Positions 56,627 to 64,000 of a stretch of DNA of 64,000 nucleotides are shown here, in pieces. The stretch is from Kiloniellaceae bacterium (GTDB lineage: Bacteria > Pseudomonadota > Alphaproteobacteria > Kiloniellales > J153): contig JAJFGO010000076.1 in assembly GCA_021776095.1 (NCBI GenBank), forward strand, positions 1-64,000, in the 5' to 3' direction. The position numbers were made by a program, and so were the translations under genes. Each line of letters begins with the position of its first letter. The stretch's first letter is position 1. The notes under the pieces are model-generated. The model did no database searches and was not told the origin of the DNA. It was given only the letters and a program-made list of their open reading frames with translations.

Positions 56627-59422
56627 ATGTTGTACCGAAGGACGCGACCTCTATGGCTCGCCCTGTTTGCCGCTGCGGCTATTCTAGCGGGCTGTGAAGA
56701 GTCCGGCAGCGTTAGCTCAGAGGAATACCTAAATCGCGCCCGTGGCCATCTGGAAGCCGGAGAGGTCCGCGCCAGCGTCATCGAATTAAAGAACGCCCTG
56801 CAGCAAGACAGCGCGAACGCGGAAGCGCGTCTCCTGCTCGGTCGGGTCTATGCCGAATCCGGCAACGGCGTCAGCGCCCTGAAGGAACTGACCCGCGCCG
56901 AGGAGCTAGGCATCGACCCGGGCCGAACCGCCATGGCCATGGGCCGCGCGCTGTTGCAGACCGGGGCGCCGGCCAAAGCGTTGACCATGTTCGATCTGGC
57001 CGAATCCGGACCCGAGGCCGAGCCGACGGTCCTACAAATTCTTCGCGCCGGGGCGCATGCCGCGCTCGGCGACCTGACGGCGGCCGAAGCCGCGTTCCGG
57101 ACCGCGCTCGAAACCGAACAAGAAAGCGTCGCCGCCCTGGCCGGGCTGAGCCGGATCTTGGTCGCGCGACAACGTCTGGACGAAGCCGAGCCCTTTGCCG
57201 CGAAGGCCTTGTCGATCAATGCCAACGACCTCGCCGCGCAAGAAGCCAATGGCGAGTTGCGTCTGGCCCAAGGCCGCTTCGGCGAAGCGGAGGGCCATTT
57301 TCAGAAGATTGCGGACGCGCATCCCAATCTCTTGGCCCCGCTGGTGCGCCTGGCCTATGCCCAGATTGCGGCCGGCAACGTCACCCCGGCGATCGACAAT
57401 CTGGACCGCGCCCTCGAATTGGACCCGGGAAGTATCGAGGCGAACTACTTTCGGGGTCTGGCAGCTTACCAGGCCCAGGACTATCTAACCGCCAAAACCC
57501 GCGGTAACGCCGTGTTGTCGCAACAGGCGGCCAACCGCCCGGCAATGCTGCTGACCGGGGCCGCCGCCTTTGCTCTGAACCAAAATGAACAGGCGCGTGC
57601 CCTGCTGGTCCCCTACCTGACTCAAGTACCGGCCGATGACCGGGCACGCCGCCTTCTTGGCGCGACCCTAATGCGCCTGGACGAATCGAAGCAGGCCTTG
57701 GAAGTCCTGCAACCCTTGGCGGACAAGTCGGTAGACGACGCGGAACTCTTGGCCATGGTCGGCACGGCGGCGGTGCGCAGCGGCGACGCCGTGGTAGCGC
57801 GCAAATACCTGGAGCGCGTCGCGGCACTGCGCCCCGATAGTGGCCAGGCCATGGCGCAGCTTGGCGCCATTTCCCTGCAGGCCGGCGACCCGCAGCAGGC
57901 GATCAAAGAACTCGAGCGGGCCCTGTCGCAGGATCCCAATTTGGACCGCGCCCTGGCGGGGGTTGCCCTGGCCCATCTGCAGGCGCGCGACTTCGATCAA
58001 GCGCTGGAAGCGGCCGTAAAATTCCGGGAAGCGGATCCGGAACGCGCCGCGGGTGCGACTCTGGTCGGTGTGGTTCAGGTTGCCAAAGGTGACGTGGATG
58101 CCGCGCGAATCGCCTTCACGGACGCCATGAAGCTCGATCCGGGTGCGGCCGACGCCGGGGTAAATCTGGCCATACTGGAGGCCCGTGCCGGCGACCTGGA
58201 TCGCGCTCGCGAAATAGCCCATGAGGTTCTGACCAAACACCCCGCGAACTCTAACATGCTCGGGCTGCTGACCAATGTTGAGGAGCGCACAGGCCGCCTG
58301 GACGAGGCCTTGCCCTGGCTGGAAAAGGCCATAGACGCGGATCCCAATGCCCTGGATGCCCGTATTCTCTTGGGCCGGCTTCATTTGGTCCGCGAGCGCG
58401 CCGACGAGGCATTAGCGGTAGCCCGCGATTACCTCGCGTCGAATCCGGGCAATCCGCAACTCCGCGAGTTGGTTGGGCGTGCACAACTCGCCTCCGGGCT
58501 GAACGCCGATGCGGTGCTCACCTTGCGGCCGCTGGCCGAGGCAATGCCGGACTCGGCGCCGGTGCGCATGCTCCTGGCCAGCGCGTTTCGAGCGACCGGC
58601 GACACGACCCGGTATCAGAGCGAACTTGAGCGGGTCTTGAAGATCGACCCCGCGCACTTTGGCGCCAAGATCGGCGTGGCCAGCGTGCTGGCCCAGAACC
58701 GTCGGTTCGACCAGGCGCAAGAGATCCTCACCCAGCTCAAGGCCACCACCCCCGAAGCGCCGGAGATCTCCGATCTCGAAGGCGGGATCGCCATGGCGCG
58801 CGGCCGCCCGGCGGAGGCGGTCCAGGCCTACGGCAAAGCCCTCGCGGCCCGCCCAACCAGCGCCATCGTTATGCGCTTGGCCATGGCCCAACAGCAGGCC
58901 GGGGACTCCAAGGGAGGCCTGCAAAGCCTGACCAAATGGCTTGAGAGCAACCCGGACGACGATCGGGTCCGTGGGCTGCTGGGGATTCAGTATGTCGTCC
59001 TCAACCGGTTGGAAGATGCCCGCACCGCCTTCGCGGCCTTGGTCGCGGCCGATCCCAACGACGCGGTGGCGCTGAACAACCTAGCCACGGTCGAGTCCCG
59101 CCTGGGCAATCTGGACCAAGCTCTGGAGCGCGCCGAGCGGGCCCACGAGTTGACCCCCGATGATCCGGCGGTCAAGGACACCCTAGGTACGATTCTGCTG
59201 GAAACGGGCGACGCGCGACGGGCTCTGGCCCTGCTCCGGGCCGCCGCCACTCAAATCGCAAACAACGCGGAAATCGGCTTTCACTATGCTCAGGCCCTGG
59301 CCGCCAATGGCGAAAAGGCGCAGGCCCGGGAGGTGCTGGGCAAGGCCCTCGAGTCGGGCCAGGCCTTTCACGGGTTGGACCGAGCCAGGGACCTCATGCA
59401 GGAATTGGATCGCGGGCAATAA
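56627..59422 (+). CDS. prsT: PEP-CTERM system TPR-repeat lipoprotein
   Basis: A 931-residue lipoprotein. The signal peptide (LWLALFAAAAILAGC) ends in lipobox ILAGC, so the protein is anchored at a membrane facing the periplasm. The rest is a superhelix of more than twenty tetratricopeptide repeats, seen as recurring A..LD..NP/DP-type spacing (for example EKAIDADPNALDARILLGRL). It matches the TIGR02917 family PrsT, the marker of exosortase A systems, which probably scaffolds export or sorting of PEP-CTERM proteins and polysaccharide. The ATG at 56627 is preferred over GTG 56609 or TTG 56606 because it directly opens the signal peptide. Confidence 0.92.
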   Translation: MLYRRTRPLWLALFAAAAILAGCEESGSVSSEEYLNRARGHLEAGEVRASVIELKNALQQDSANAEARLLLGRVYAESGNGVSALKELTRAEELGIDPGRTAMAMGRALLQTGAPAKALTMFDLAESGPEAEPTVLQILRAGAHAALGDLTAAEAAFRTALETEQESVAALAGLSRILVARQRLDEAEPFAAKALSINANDLAAQEANGELRLAQGRFGEAEGHFQKIADAHPNLLAPLVRLAYAQIAAGNVTPAIDNLDRALELDPGSIEANYFRGLAAYQAQDYLTAKTRGNAVLSQQAANRPAMLLTGAAAFALNQNEQARALLVPYLTQVPADDRARRLLGATLMRLDESKQALEVLQPLADKSVDDAELLAMVGTAAVRSGDAVVARKYLERVAALRPDSGQAMAQLGAISLQAGDPQQAIKELERALSQDPNLDRALAGVALAHLQARDFDQALEAAVKFREADPERAAGATLVGVVQVAKGDVDAARIAFTDAMKLDPGAADAGVNLAILEARAGDLDRAREIAHEVLTKHPANSNMLGLLTNVEERTGRLDEALPWLEKAIDADPNALDARILLGRLHLVRERADEALAVARDYLASNPGNPQLRELVGRAQLASGLNADAVLTLRPLAEAMPDSAPVRMLLASAFRATGDTTRYQSELERVLKIDPAHFGAKIGVASVLAQNRRFDQAQEILTQLKATTPEAPEISDLEGGIAMARGRPAEAVQAYGKALAARPTSAIVMRLAMAQQQAGDSKGGLQSLTKWLESNPDDDRVRGLLGIQYVVLNRLEDARTAFAALVAADPNDAVALNNLATVESRLGNLDQALERAERAHELTPDDPAVKDTLGTILLETGDARRALALLRAAATQIANNAEIGFHYAQALAANGEKAQAREVLGKALESGQAFHGLDRARDLMQELDRGQ

Positions 59423-59485
59423 GCTGCGGTCTTAAGCGGCAGGTCTCGAAGGACCGCCCTGCTCGCAATACCGGACAAATAAAAA

Positions 59486-59505
59486 GGGGGCCCGCACGGG
59501 CCCCC
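59486..59505. terminator. Intrinsic terminator between prsT and the PEP-CTERM gene
   Basis: GGGGGCCCG (59486-59494) pairs with CGGGCCCCC (59497-59505). The minus strand continues with TTTTTATTT, so it ends the leftward PEP-CTERM transcript; for prsT, on the plus strand, it has a CT-rich tail and may work less well. Confidence 0.8.
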
Positions 59506-59537
59506 TCCTCAATTCTAGAAACGTCGTTTGGTCGTGC

Positions 59538-60254
59538 TCAGGTGCTCTCCTGCATCGCCGACCGGCGACGAGACAAGAAACCGAGTCCGAGCAAGCCGAC
59601 ACCGAACAAGGCCAGCGTACCTGGCTCGGGGATCTGGAATTCAGCATTGCCGGTTGTCGGCGATCCAGCCAGTGTGTGTGTGATGGTCCACCGCAGGGTC
59701 ACCGAATAAGACGGATCTGTCGGCGCAAGGCCAGAGACACCGAAAAAAGCACCCGGTGACGAAACCGGCCCCAAATCCGCGACTTTAGTCCCGCCCCCAA
59801 ACAGGTTGTCCGCCAAATCGACGAAAATTTCCAGACTGGAGGTCCCGCCGGCGCCGACCACGGGGCCCCAATGGGTATTGAAATTCTGCACGCCGCTGTT
59901 GGAAAAGCCGGTCTGACTCAACTCAACGACGAGCGTCCCCGCCCCGGTACTGGTGGCCGTGACGCTGAGATCCATATGGGGATAAGGTGCGGCGAGGACC
60001 GGATTCGATAATCCGGTGTCGATATTTATATTGAATATCCCGACCGGCCCGAAGTGGAGGATGGCGCCAGGAGTCGCCGCAGCAAAGTCGCCTAGACCAC
60101 CATCAGCCACCGTGACGATGGTCGCGCCTTGGGTCAACCGCATGGCAAAGGCCGCCTCGGCGTCGTTGGCCGAGCCAACGGACAGCATGCCTACTGTGGC
60201 AATAACCGCCGCCGAAAGCACTTTGTTTGTCTTGAGAAACCGCATCACTTTCAT
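59538..60254 (-). CDS. PEP-CTERM domain protein, probable exosortase A substrate
   Basis: A 238-residue secreted protein. A signal peptide (residues 1-34, ending ANDAEAAF) is followed by a beta-rich, Gly/Thr/Ser-rich body without cysteine. The C-terminus is a textbook PEP-CTERM tail: IPEPGTLALFGVGLLGLGFL followed by SRRR (about residues 210-230). XrtA should cleave after PEP and attach the protein to an unknown carrier. It is the only such substrate in the window. GGGGAGA precedes the ATG. A sigma-54 promoter lies ~95 bp upstream. Confidence 0.93.
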   Translation of the reverse strand: MKVMRFLKTNKVLSAAVIATVGMLSVGSANDAEAAFAMRLTQGATIVTVADGGLGDFAAATPGAILHFGPVGIFNINIDTGLSNPVLAAPYPHMDLSVTATSTGAGTLVVELSQTGFSNSGVQNFNTHWGPVVGAGGTSSLEIFVDLADNLFGGGTKVADLGPVSSPGAFFGVSGLAPTDPSYSVTLRWTITHTLAGSPTTGNAEFQIPEPGTLALFGVGLLGLGFLSRRRSAMQEST

Positions 60255-60348
60255 TCTCCCCGCAATCTACCTGATGAAACTCTGTGTAACACTAGCTGGT
60301 AACACTACCTATGGTCGGCCATCTCATACGGCCTTACGCACATTAATA

Positions 60349-60364
60349 TGCAACCCTCGTGCCA
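60349..60364 (-). promoter_or_regulatory. Sigma-54 promoter of the PEP-CTERM gene
   Basis: Read leftward, TGGCACGAGGGTTGCA contains the -24 GG and -12 GC with the strict spacing and all consensus bases (TGGCACG-N4-TTGCA). Transcription would start near 60338 and give a leader of ~85 bases. PrsR is a sigma-54 activator encoded 6 kb away, which fits the known PrsK-PrsR-RpoN control of PEP-CTERM genes. Confidence 0.9.
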
Positions 60365-60423
60365 TCTGAATAACTCATTATTTATCAATACCTTGACATA
60401 TGTCCATGGTTAACTTGCGGTGG

Positions 60424-60546
60424 TAGTGTAATGAAAATGGACAGCACTTCTTAGAGTCTGATCAAAAGATATTTTTAATATCAACATCTTATATAAAAAT
60501 CACGGCATGACAGGCCGTTCCGAAGTGTAATGAAACCTGACAGCAT
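60424..60546 (-). promoter_or_regulatory. Two upstream activator sites, TGT-N11-ACA (probable PrsR sites)
   Basis: AGTGTAATGAAAATGGACAG starts at 60425 and AGTGTAATGAAACCTGACAG starts at 60524; both share TGT-N11-ACA and lie ~65-80 and ~165-180 bp upstream of the -24 box. A GACATATGTC palindrome is at about 60393-60402. Paired enhancer-like sites at this distance are what a sigma-54 activator needs. The assignment to PrsR is inferred. Confidence 0.65.
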
Positions 60547-60585
60547 TTTCGGGCCGCCGAACCGGTATCTATAGATTTCATGGAC

Positions 60586-61650
60586 TTACGAGGCCTGCGC
60601 CCCGTGCCGCCCCGCTTGGCCGCTGTAACGATTGCTAACACCGCTCTTCGCGGTGTCATGAAGCGCCTCAAAGATACCCAAAGGGGTATCCATCTGGCCG
60701 CCGATCCGGTTGCGGAAATAATCGAGATAGCGCGCCATAGTTGCCAGAAAACCAGCCAAATCGGCCCGATCGCGCACATAGGGGGTGCAGCCGGGCCGCA
60801 GTGTTGGGCTGTGGTAGGTCAGAACGAATATCCGGCGCCCTTGGGCCAGCAGGCTATCCGTCAAGCGGCACAGGGCGGCCGCGTCCACACCCTCCGGGGT
60901 CAGGCGAATGCGCTCCAACAAGCCCAGGCGGGCGGCGAAACCAGGCCCGTGCAGGGCCATGCCCAGGGGCGAGGCCAGACCGGGATAGACCGCCGGGCCG
61001 GCCCCGCGCAGCAATCCGGCGAAACCGGCGCTCTGGGGAATCTCCAACAGCCGCCGCTCGGTGCCGAACCAATAGGGCCGGGCCCCGAAGCCATGGTAGC
61101 AAGGCCCGCCATCGGCGCTGAAATCGGTGTGCGGCACGACACTGGTATCGACCTCGTAGCCCAGATCTTCCAGGATCCGCCCGGTCGCCGGGCCGGCGCC
61201 CCAGCGCCCGGCGCGGAACACCCGCGGGCGGACCCCCAGATTGGCCTCGATGGTCTCGGTCAGGCGCGTCAGCTTGGTCCGCTCCAACGCTTCGGGCAAA
61301 TTCCCGGCGTAGGAGTTGTAAGGCGTGACCTCCTCGTCGTGGGGCGGGGAGACCCAGGGGTGCAGATGGGCGCCAATTTCGCACACCCCGTCGCGCAAAA
61401 AGCCGCTCAAAATCTCGATCCCCGCGTCGCTGGTCGCGATGGGATAATCAACAACGTAACAGGGCACCAGACCGTGCTTGGCGAAGACGTCCTGCGCCGC
61501 CCCTTGGGCTCGGATCGCCTGGATCGAGGTGTTCTCCCGGGCCAGGGGTTGACCCCAGTCGAATTCCTCCTCGGTGTCGACCACGACCATCAGCCGAGGG
61601 GCCATATCCGGGGACACCTGGGCGAATTCAATTCGGTTTCGATCCAGCAT
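60586..61650 (-). CDS. Polysaccharide deacetylase-like protein, WalW type
   Basis: A 354-residue protein of the NodB/glycoside hydrolase-deacetylase fold. The first Asp region is LMVVVDTEEEFDWGQPL, the metal-binding histidines are in CEIGAHLHPWVSPP, and the Arg of motif 3 is in RVFRAGRWGAG. A late FVLTYHSPTLRPG carries the last conserved His. It differs from the XrtA deacetylase at 24156-25079 and resembles the WalW group seen in exopolysaccharide loci. It has no signal peptide and probably acts in the cytoplasm. It is upstream of the PEP-CTERM gene in the same direction, separated by the sigma-54 control region. The first ATG is used; ATG at MAPRL is an alternative. Confidence 0.82.
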   Translation of the reverse strand: MLDRNRIEFAQVSPDMAPRLMVVVDTEEEFDWGQPLARENTSIQAIRAQGAAQDVFAKHGLVPCYVVDYPIATSDAGIEILSGFLRDGVCEIGAHLHPWVSPPHDEEVTPYNSYAGNLPEALERTKLTRLTETIEANLGVRPRVFRAGRWGAGPATGRILEDLGYEVDTSVVPHTDFSADGGPCYHGFGARPYWFGTERRLLEIPQSAGFAGLLRGAGPAVYPGLASPLGMALHGPGFAARLGLLERIRLTPEGVDAAALCRLTDSLLAQGRRIFVLTYHSPTLRPGCTPYVRDRADLAGFLATMARYLDYFRNRIGGQMDTPLGIFEALHDTAKSGVSNRYSGQAGRHGAQAS

Positions 61651-61855
61651 GGTACCTTGAAGACTTGAGCAACCGCCCCCGCGGGCGGCGCGGGGGCGCG
61701 TTATGGGACAGCTGCCATCCTATTTCCTGGCGACCGGCCGCGCCACGGCGCGTTTCAGGTTTTTCTCCTAGCGATGGATGGTTAAGGTTTCGGGAAGGTC
61801 GCATCCGATAGTCTTTGGCGGACCCTTTTGTTTCCATGGTTTGGATATTGAGCTG

Positions 61856-62731
61856 GTGACGAACCTCGATCCTCGTCTGAACGCCTTTCGCCCCGATCTC
61901 GCCGCCAGCGCCCTGCGTGGCAAGGTCGAGGCCGCCCGCTTTGTTGAGGGCCACCCGGCCCTAGTCGCCCGGGGCGTCGCGGATTTGCGTCGGCGGCCGG
62001 AGGCGACCGCCCCACTGGATACCCAACTTTTGTTCGGCGAATCGGTGACGGTTTTCGAGACGGCGGACGGCTGGGCCTGGGTTCAGAACGCCGCCGACGA
62101 TTATGTCGGCTATGTCGAGGCCGCAGCCCTGGAAGAAACCGAAGCTGCGGGCCCGAGCCACTATTTGAAGGTCCTGCGCAGCTTCGTGTACCCGGAACCG
62201 GATCTCAAAACGCCGCCGCTGGATGTCTTGAGTTTCATGTCGCCGCTGCGCGTTCTGGGCACGCGCGAGCGCTATAGCGAGATCGCCCGGCCGGGGGCGG
62301 CAAGCGGCTGGATCTATAGCGCGCATTTGGCCGAGACCTGCGAAACCGCACCCGATTTCGTCGCCACCGCCCATATGTTCCTGGGTGTGCCGTACCTATG
62401 GGGCGGACGTTCGAGCCTGGGTTTAGATTGTTCGGCCCTGATCCAGCTTTGCCTGGCCCGCGCCGGGCTGCCGTGCGCGCGCGACAGCGGCGTGCAAGCG
62501 GACAGCGTTGGGCTGCCGCTGGACTGGCAAGCCGGTAAGACACGCCTGCGCCGCGGCGATTTGGTCTACTTCCCCGGTCATTGCGCGATTGCCCTGAATG
62601 AAAGCGATGTTCTGCATACCAACGCGGGCGCCATGTTGACGGCGATCGAGCCCTTGGCCGACGTGGTCAAGCGCGTCGAAGCGGAAAGCGGCGGCCGGGG
62701 CGTCACCGGCGTGCGCCAGGTCGGCCTTTAG
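61856..62731 (+). CDS. NlpC/P60-family cell-wall endopeptidase with SH3 domains
   Basis: A 291-residue protein with two bacterial SH3-like domains (~40-110 and ~115-175) and a C-terminal NlpC/P60 domain (~180-291). The catalytic Cys is in SSLGLDCSALIQLCLARA and the His in YFPGHCAIAL. It would cleave gamma-D-Glu-diaminopimelate bonds in peptidoglycan stems. No signal peptide is present, so it may be released otherwise or act on imported murein peptides. The GTG at 61856 (VTNLDPRLNAFRPDL) is chosen because related proteins begin with this DPRL pattern; an ATG at 61778 would add 26 residues. Confidence 0.85.
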   Translation: MTNLDPRLNAFRPDLAASALRGKVEAARFVEGHPALVARGVADLRRRPEATAPLDTQLLFGESVTVFETADGWAWVQNAADDYVGYVEAAALEETEAAGPSHYLKVLRSFVYPEPDLKTPPLDVLSFMSPLRVLGTRERYSEIARPGAASGWIYSAHLAETCETAPDFVATAHMFLGVPYLWGGRSSLGLDCSALIQLCLARAGLPCARDSGVQADSVGLPLDWQAGKTRLRRGDLVYFPGHCAIALNESDVLHTNAGAMLTAIEPLADVVKRVEAESGGRGVTGVRQVGL

Positions 62732-62763
62732 CGCCGCCTGGCGCCCGGGCCCAACCATCGATC

Positions 62764-63405
62764 ATGCGCGGTTTTCTTTTCGACTTGGACGGGACGCTCA
62801 CCGATTCCCAAGCTGGGATCGCTCAGTGTTACCGGGCGGCGCTGGAGGCCCTGGGCGTCATGGGCCTCAGCGACGACGCCCTGCGGCGACAAATTGGCGC
62901 GCCCATTCCCGAAGTATTGCGGGCCTTCAAGGCGGACTTCAGCGACGCGGAAATCGCGCACGGCATTGCCACCTACCGTGCGAACTACGAGCGTGAAGGC
63001 ATCTTCGTCAACATGCTGTTTCCCGGCGTGCGCGAGATGCTGACTCTGGTGCGGCGCTCGGGCCGGCCCGCCTGGATCGTGACCACCAAGCCCCAGGGTT
63101 TCGCCGAACAAGTCGTCGATATCCTGGATATCCGCGGTCTTTTGGCCGGGATTGTCGGACCGGGTCTGGAAGAATTCGGCGCCAAGGCGCCCTTGATCCG
63201 GCGGGCGCTCGATGGCGCCGGATTGGATCCCGATCACGCCGTCATGCTGGGCGACCGTCATTATGACGTGCAGGGCGCCTTGGAGACCGGCGTGACCCCG
63301 GTCGGCGCGCTGTGGGGCTATGGCGGCCACGACGAACTGCACGCCGCCGGCTGCCGCGCCTTCGCCGTATCCGCCGCGGACTTCACCGAACGATTCGTGA
63401 CCTAG
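62764..63405 (+). CDS. HAD-superfamily hydrolase, phosphoglycolate phosphatase-like
   Basis: A 213-residue phosphatase of HAD subfamily IA. The nucleophile Asp is in FLFDLDGTLTDS (motif I), motif II is the Thr in WIVTTKPQ, motif III Lys in EFGAKAPLIRRAL, and motif IV in VMLGDRHYDVQGAL. It resembles Gph-type enzymes, which dephosphorylate phosphoglycolate, or 5'-nucleotidases of the same branch; the substrate is uncertain. It starts 32 bp after the NlpC/P60 gene in the same direction, so the two may share a transcript. Confidence 0.88.
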   Translation: MRGFLFDLDGTLTDSQAGIAQCYRAALEALGVMGLSDDALRRQIGAPIPEVLRAFKADFSDAEIAHGIATYRANYEREGIFVNMLFPGVREMLTLVRRSGRPAWIVTTKPQGFAEQVVDILDIRGLLAGIVGPGLEEFGAKAPLIRRALDGAGLDPDHAVMLGDRHYDVQGALETGVTPVGALWGYGGHDELHAAGCRAFAVSAADFTERFVT

Positions 63406-63530
63406 CAACGAACCGCGCGACACCTAAGTCATGATTGAGCTGCGTCAATTCGACTCCGGCGTCGCGTACCGGAACTCATTGTGCATATTTCGCTAGGTCC
63501 GCTTATAGGAAGTTTCCGGCCATCCGTGGC

Positions 63531-64000
63531 TCAAGCCGATACCGTCTCCGCTTTCGACATCAGCCAATCCAAGAACATCTTGACCGCGGGTCGCCTGTGT
63601 TCCTGTGGCGTTTGAATGTAATAGACACCGAAGAGAGGCTCCGAAAAAAGCTCAACGACTTTTCCGGCTTCGAGATCGTCCCTGAAGAATGCACGAGCCG
63701 TATAAGTGATACCGTCACCCCGGCGAACGGCATCCATGATTAGGTTCCCCGGCATGTGGTTCACGGTCAAGGGCCGGTCGGGGACCACACCGTGATAGGT
63801 GAACCATTCCGCGGCTTCGTTGGTGCCGAGTTCCTGCAGCCAAGGGAGGTCGACCAGCGATGCCGGATCGCACAAGTCCCGGCCGCCGACGAGCGACGGC
63901 GTCCCAATGACGATCATGTCCGAAATCAAGACCGCCCCCACATCTTGATGTGGCCGCCGCCGGTCTCGATATCGGATCGCCACGTCGATGCCGCGGGGTT
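63531..64000 (-). CDS. LysR-family regulator, 3' part (partial at window edge)
   Basis: About 156 codons of the effector-binding domain of a LysR regulator are visible; the N-terminal DNA-binding domain lies beyond position 64000. The readable start GIDVAIRYRDRR and the later ITYTARAFFRDDLEAGKVVE are typical of the GcvA-like branch, similar to the regulator at 9233-10120. The frame is open to the window edge, so the gene is only cut off by the window and not broken. The effector is unknown. Confidence 0.85.
   Translation of the reverse strand, partial: PRGIDVAIRYRDRRRPHQDVGAVLISDMIVIGTPSLVGGRDLCDPASLVDLPWLQELGTNEAAEWFTYHGVVPDRPLTVNHMPGNLIMDAVRRGDGITYTARAFFRDDLEAGKVVELFSEPLFGVYYIQTPQEHRRPAVKMFLDWLMSKAETVSA

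Noticed and set aside
60580-61668. 362-codon plus-strand frame
   Set aside because: Antisense shadow of the WalW-type deacetylase gene, which has clear catalytic motifs on the other strand.

Overview
The window is GC-rich (roughly two thirds G+C in the core regions) and reads as chromosomal DNA of an alphaproteobacterium, most likely of the Rhodospirillales type. The evidence is gene content: an RcdA-type (DUF1465) and a TrcR-type (DUF1013) CtrA-pathway protein, DUF1127 and DUF1192 small proteins, a ROSE-type RNA thermometer in front of an Hsp20 gene, and TTAA-N7-TTAA CtrA-like sites. The species cannot be named from this sequence alone.

Positions 1-21000 are ordinary core genome: an MsbA-like ABC exporter, ribosomal protein L31 (rpmE), rcdA, heat-shock gene hsp20 with RpoH-like promoter and thermometer, a GNAT acetyltransferase, a conserved 169-residue protein, a translationally coupled metY-hydrolase-thioesterase operon, a DUF1127-EamA pair divergent from a LysR regulator, an MFS transporter, 3-hydroxybutyrate dehydrogenase, a quinone oxidoreductase, trcR, a cytochrome c of foreign-looking base composition, and an RND efflux pump with its adaptor.

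Positions 21371-32150 and 52390-61650 form one functional locus, an exosortase A (XrtA)/PEP-CTERM exopolysaccharide system. The left half carries the outer-membrane barrel protein, the ExeA-like ATPase, a polysaccharide deacetylase, a FemAB-like protein, XrtA fused to EpsI, a trypsin-like protease, the initiating sugar transferase and a glycosyltransferase. The right half carries the PrsK/PrsR two-component pair, the giant TPR lipoprotein PrsT, a PEP-CTERM substrate protein and a second deacetylase. A near-perfect sigma-54 promoter (TGGCACG-N4-TTGCA) with two upstream TGT-N11-ACA repeats sits in front of the PEP-CTERM gene, so the PrsK-PrsR-RpoN regulatory circuit can be read directly from the DNA.

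The locus is split by a 20-kb integrative island (32340-52301) inserted in a tRNA-Val gene. It has 49-bp direct repeats at its ends, matching arm-type repeats just inside both ends, and a P4-type tyrosine integrase next to the right end. Cargo, left to right: GIY-YIG nuclease, decayed and overlapping small island genes, a DpnI-like zinc-ribbon protein, a LAGLIDADG endonuclease, a tightly coupled DprA-like/phosphoribosyltransferase pair, a five-gene leftward operon of DNA-binding proteins headed by a 654-residue unknown, a type I restriction-modification operon with an embedded NucS-like/PUA-like nuclease gene, an HEPN-type protein, a relic of a second integrase, and a small ORF coupled to the integrase. 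The island looks like a defence island. The DprA-PRTase pair and the nuclease-PUA gene inside the hsd operon are the best candidates for little-described biology.

The right edge (61856-64000) returns to core genes: an NlpC/P60 endopeptidase, an HAD phosphatase and the 3' part of a LysR regulator. No CRISPR array, rRNA or transposase was seen.
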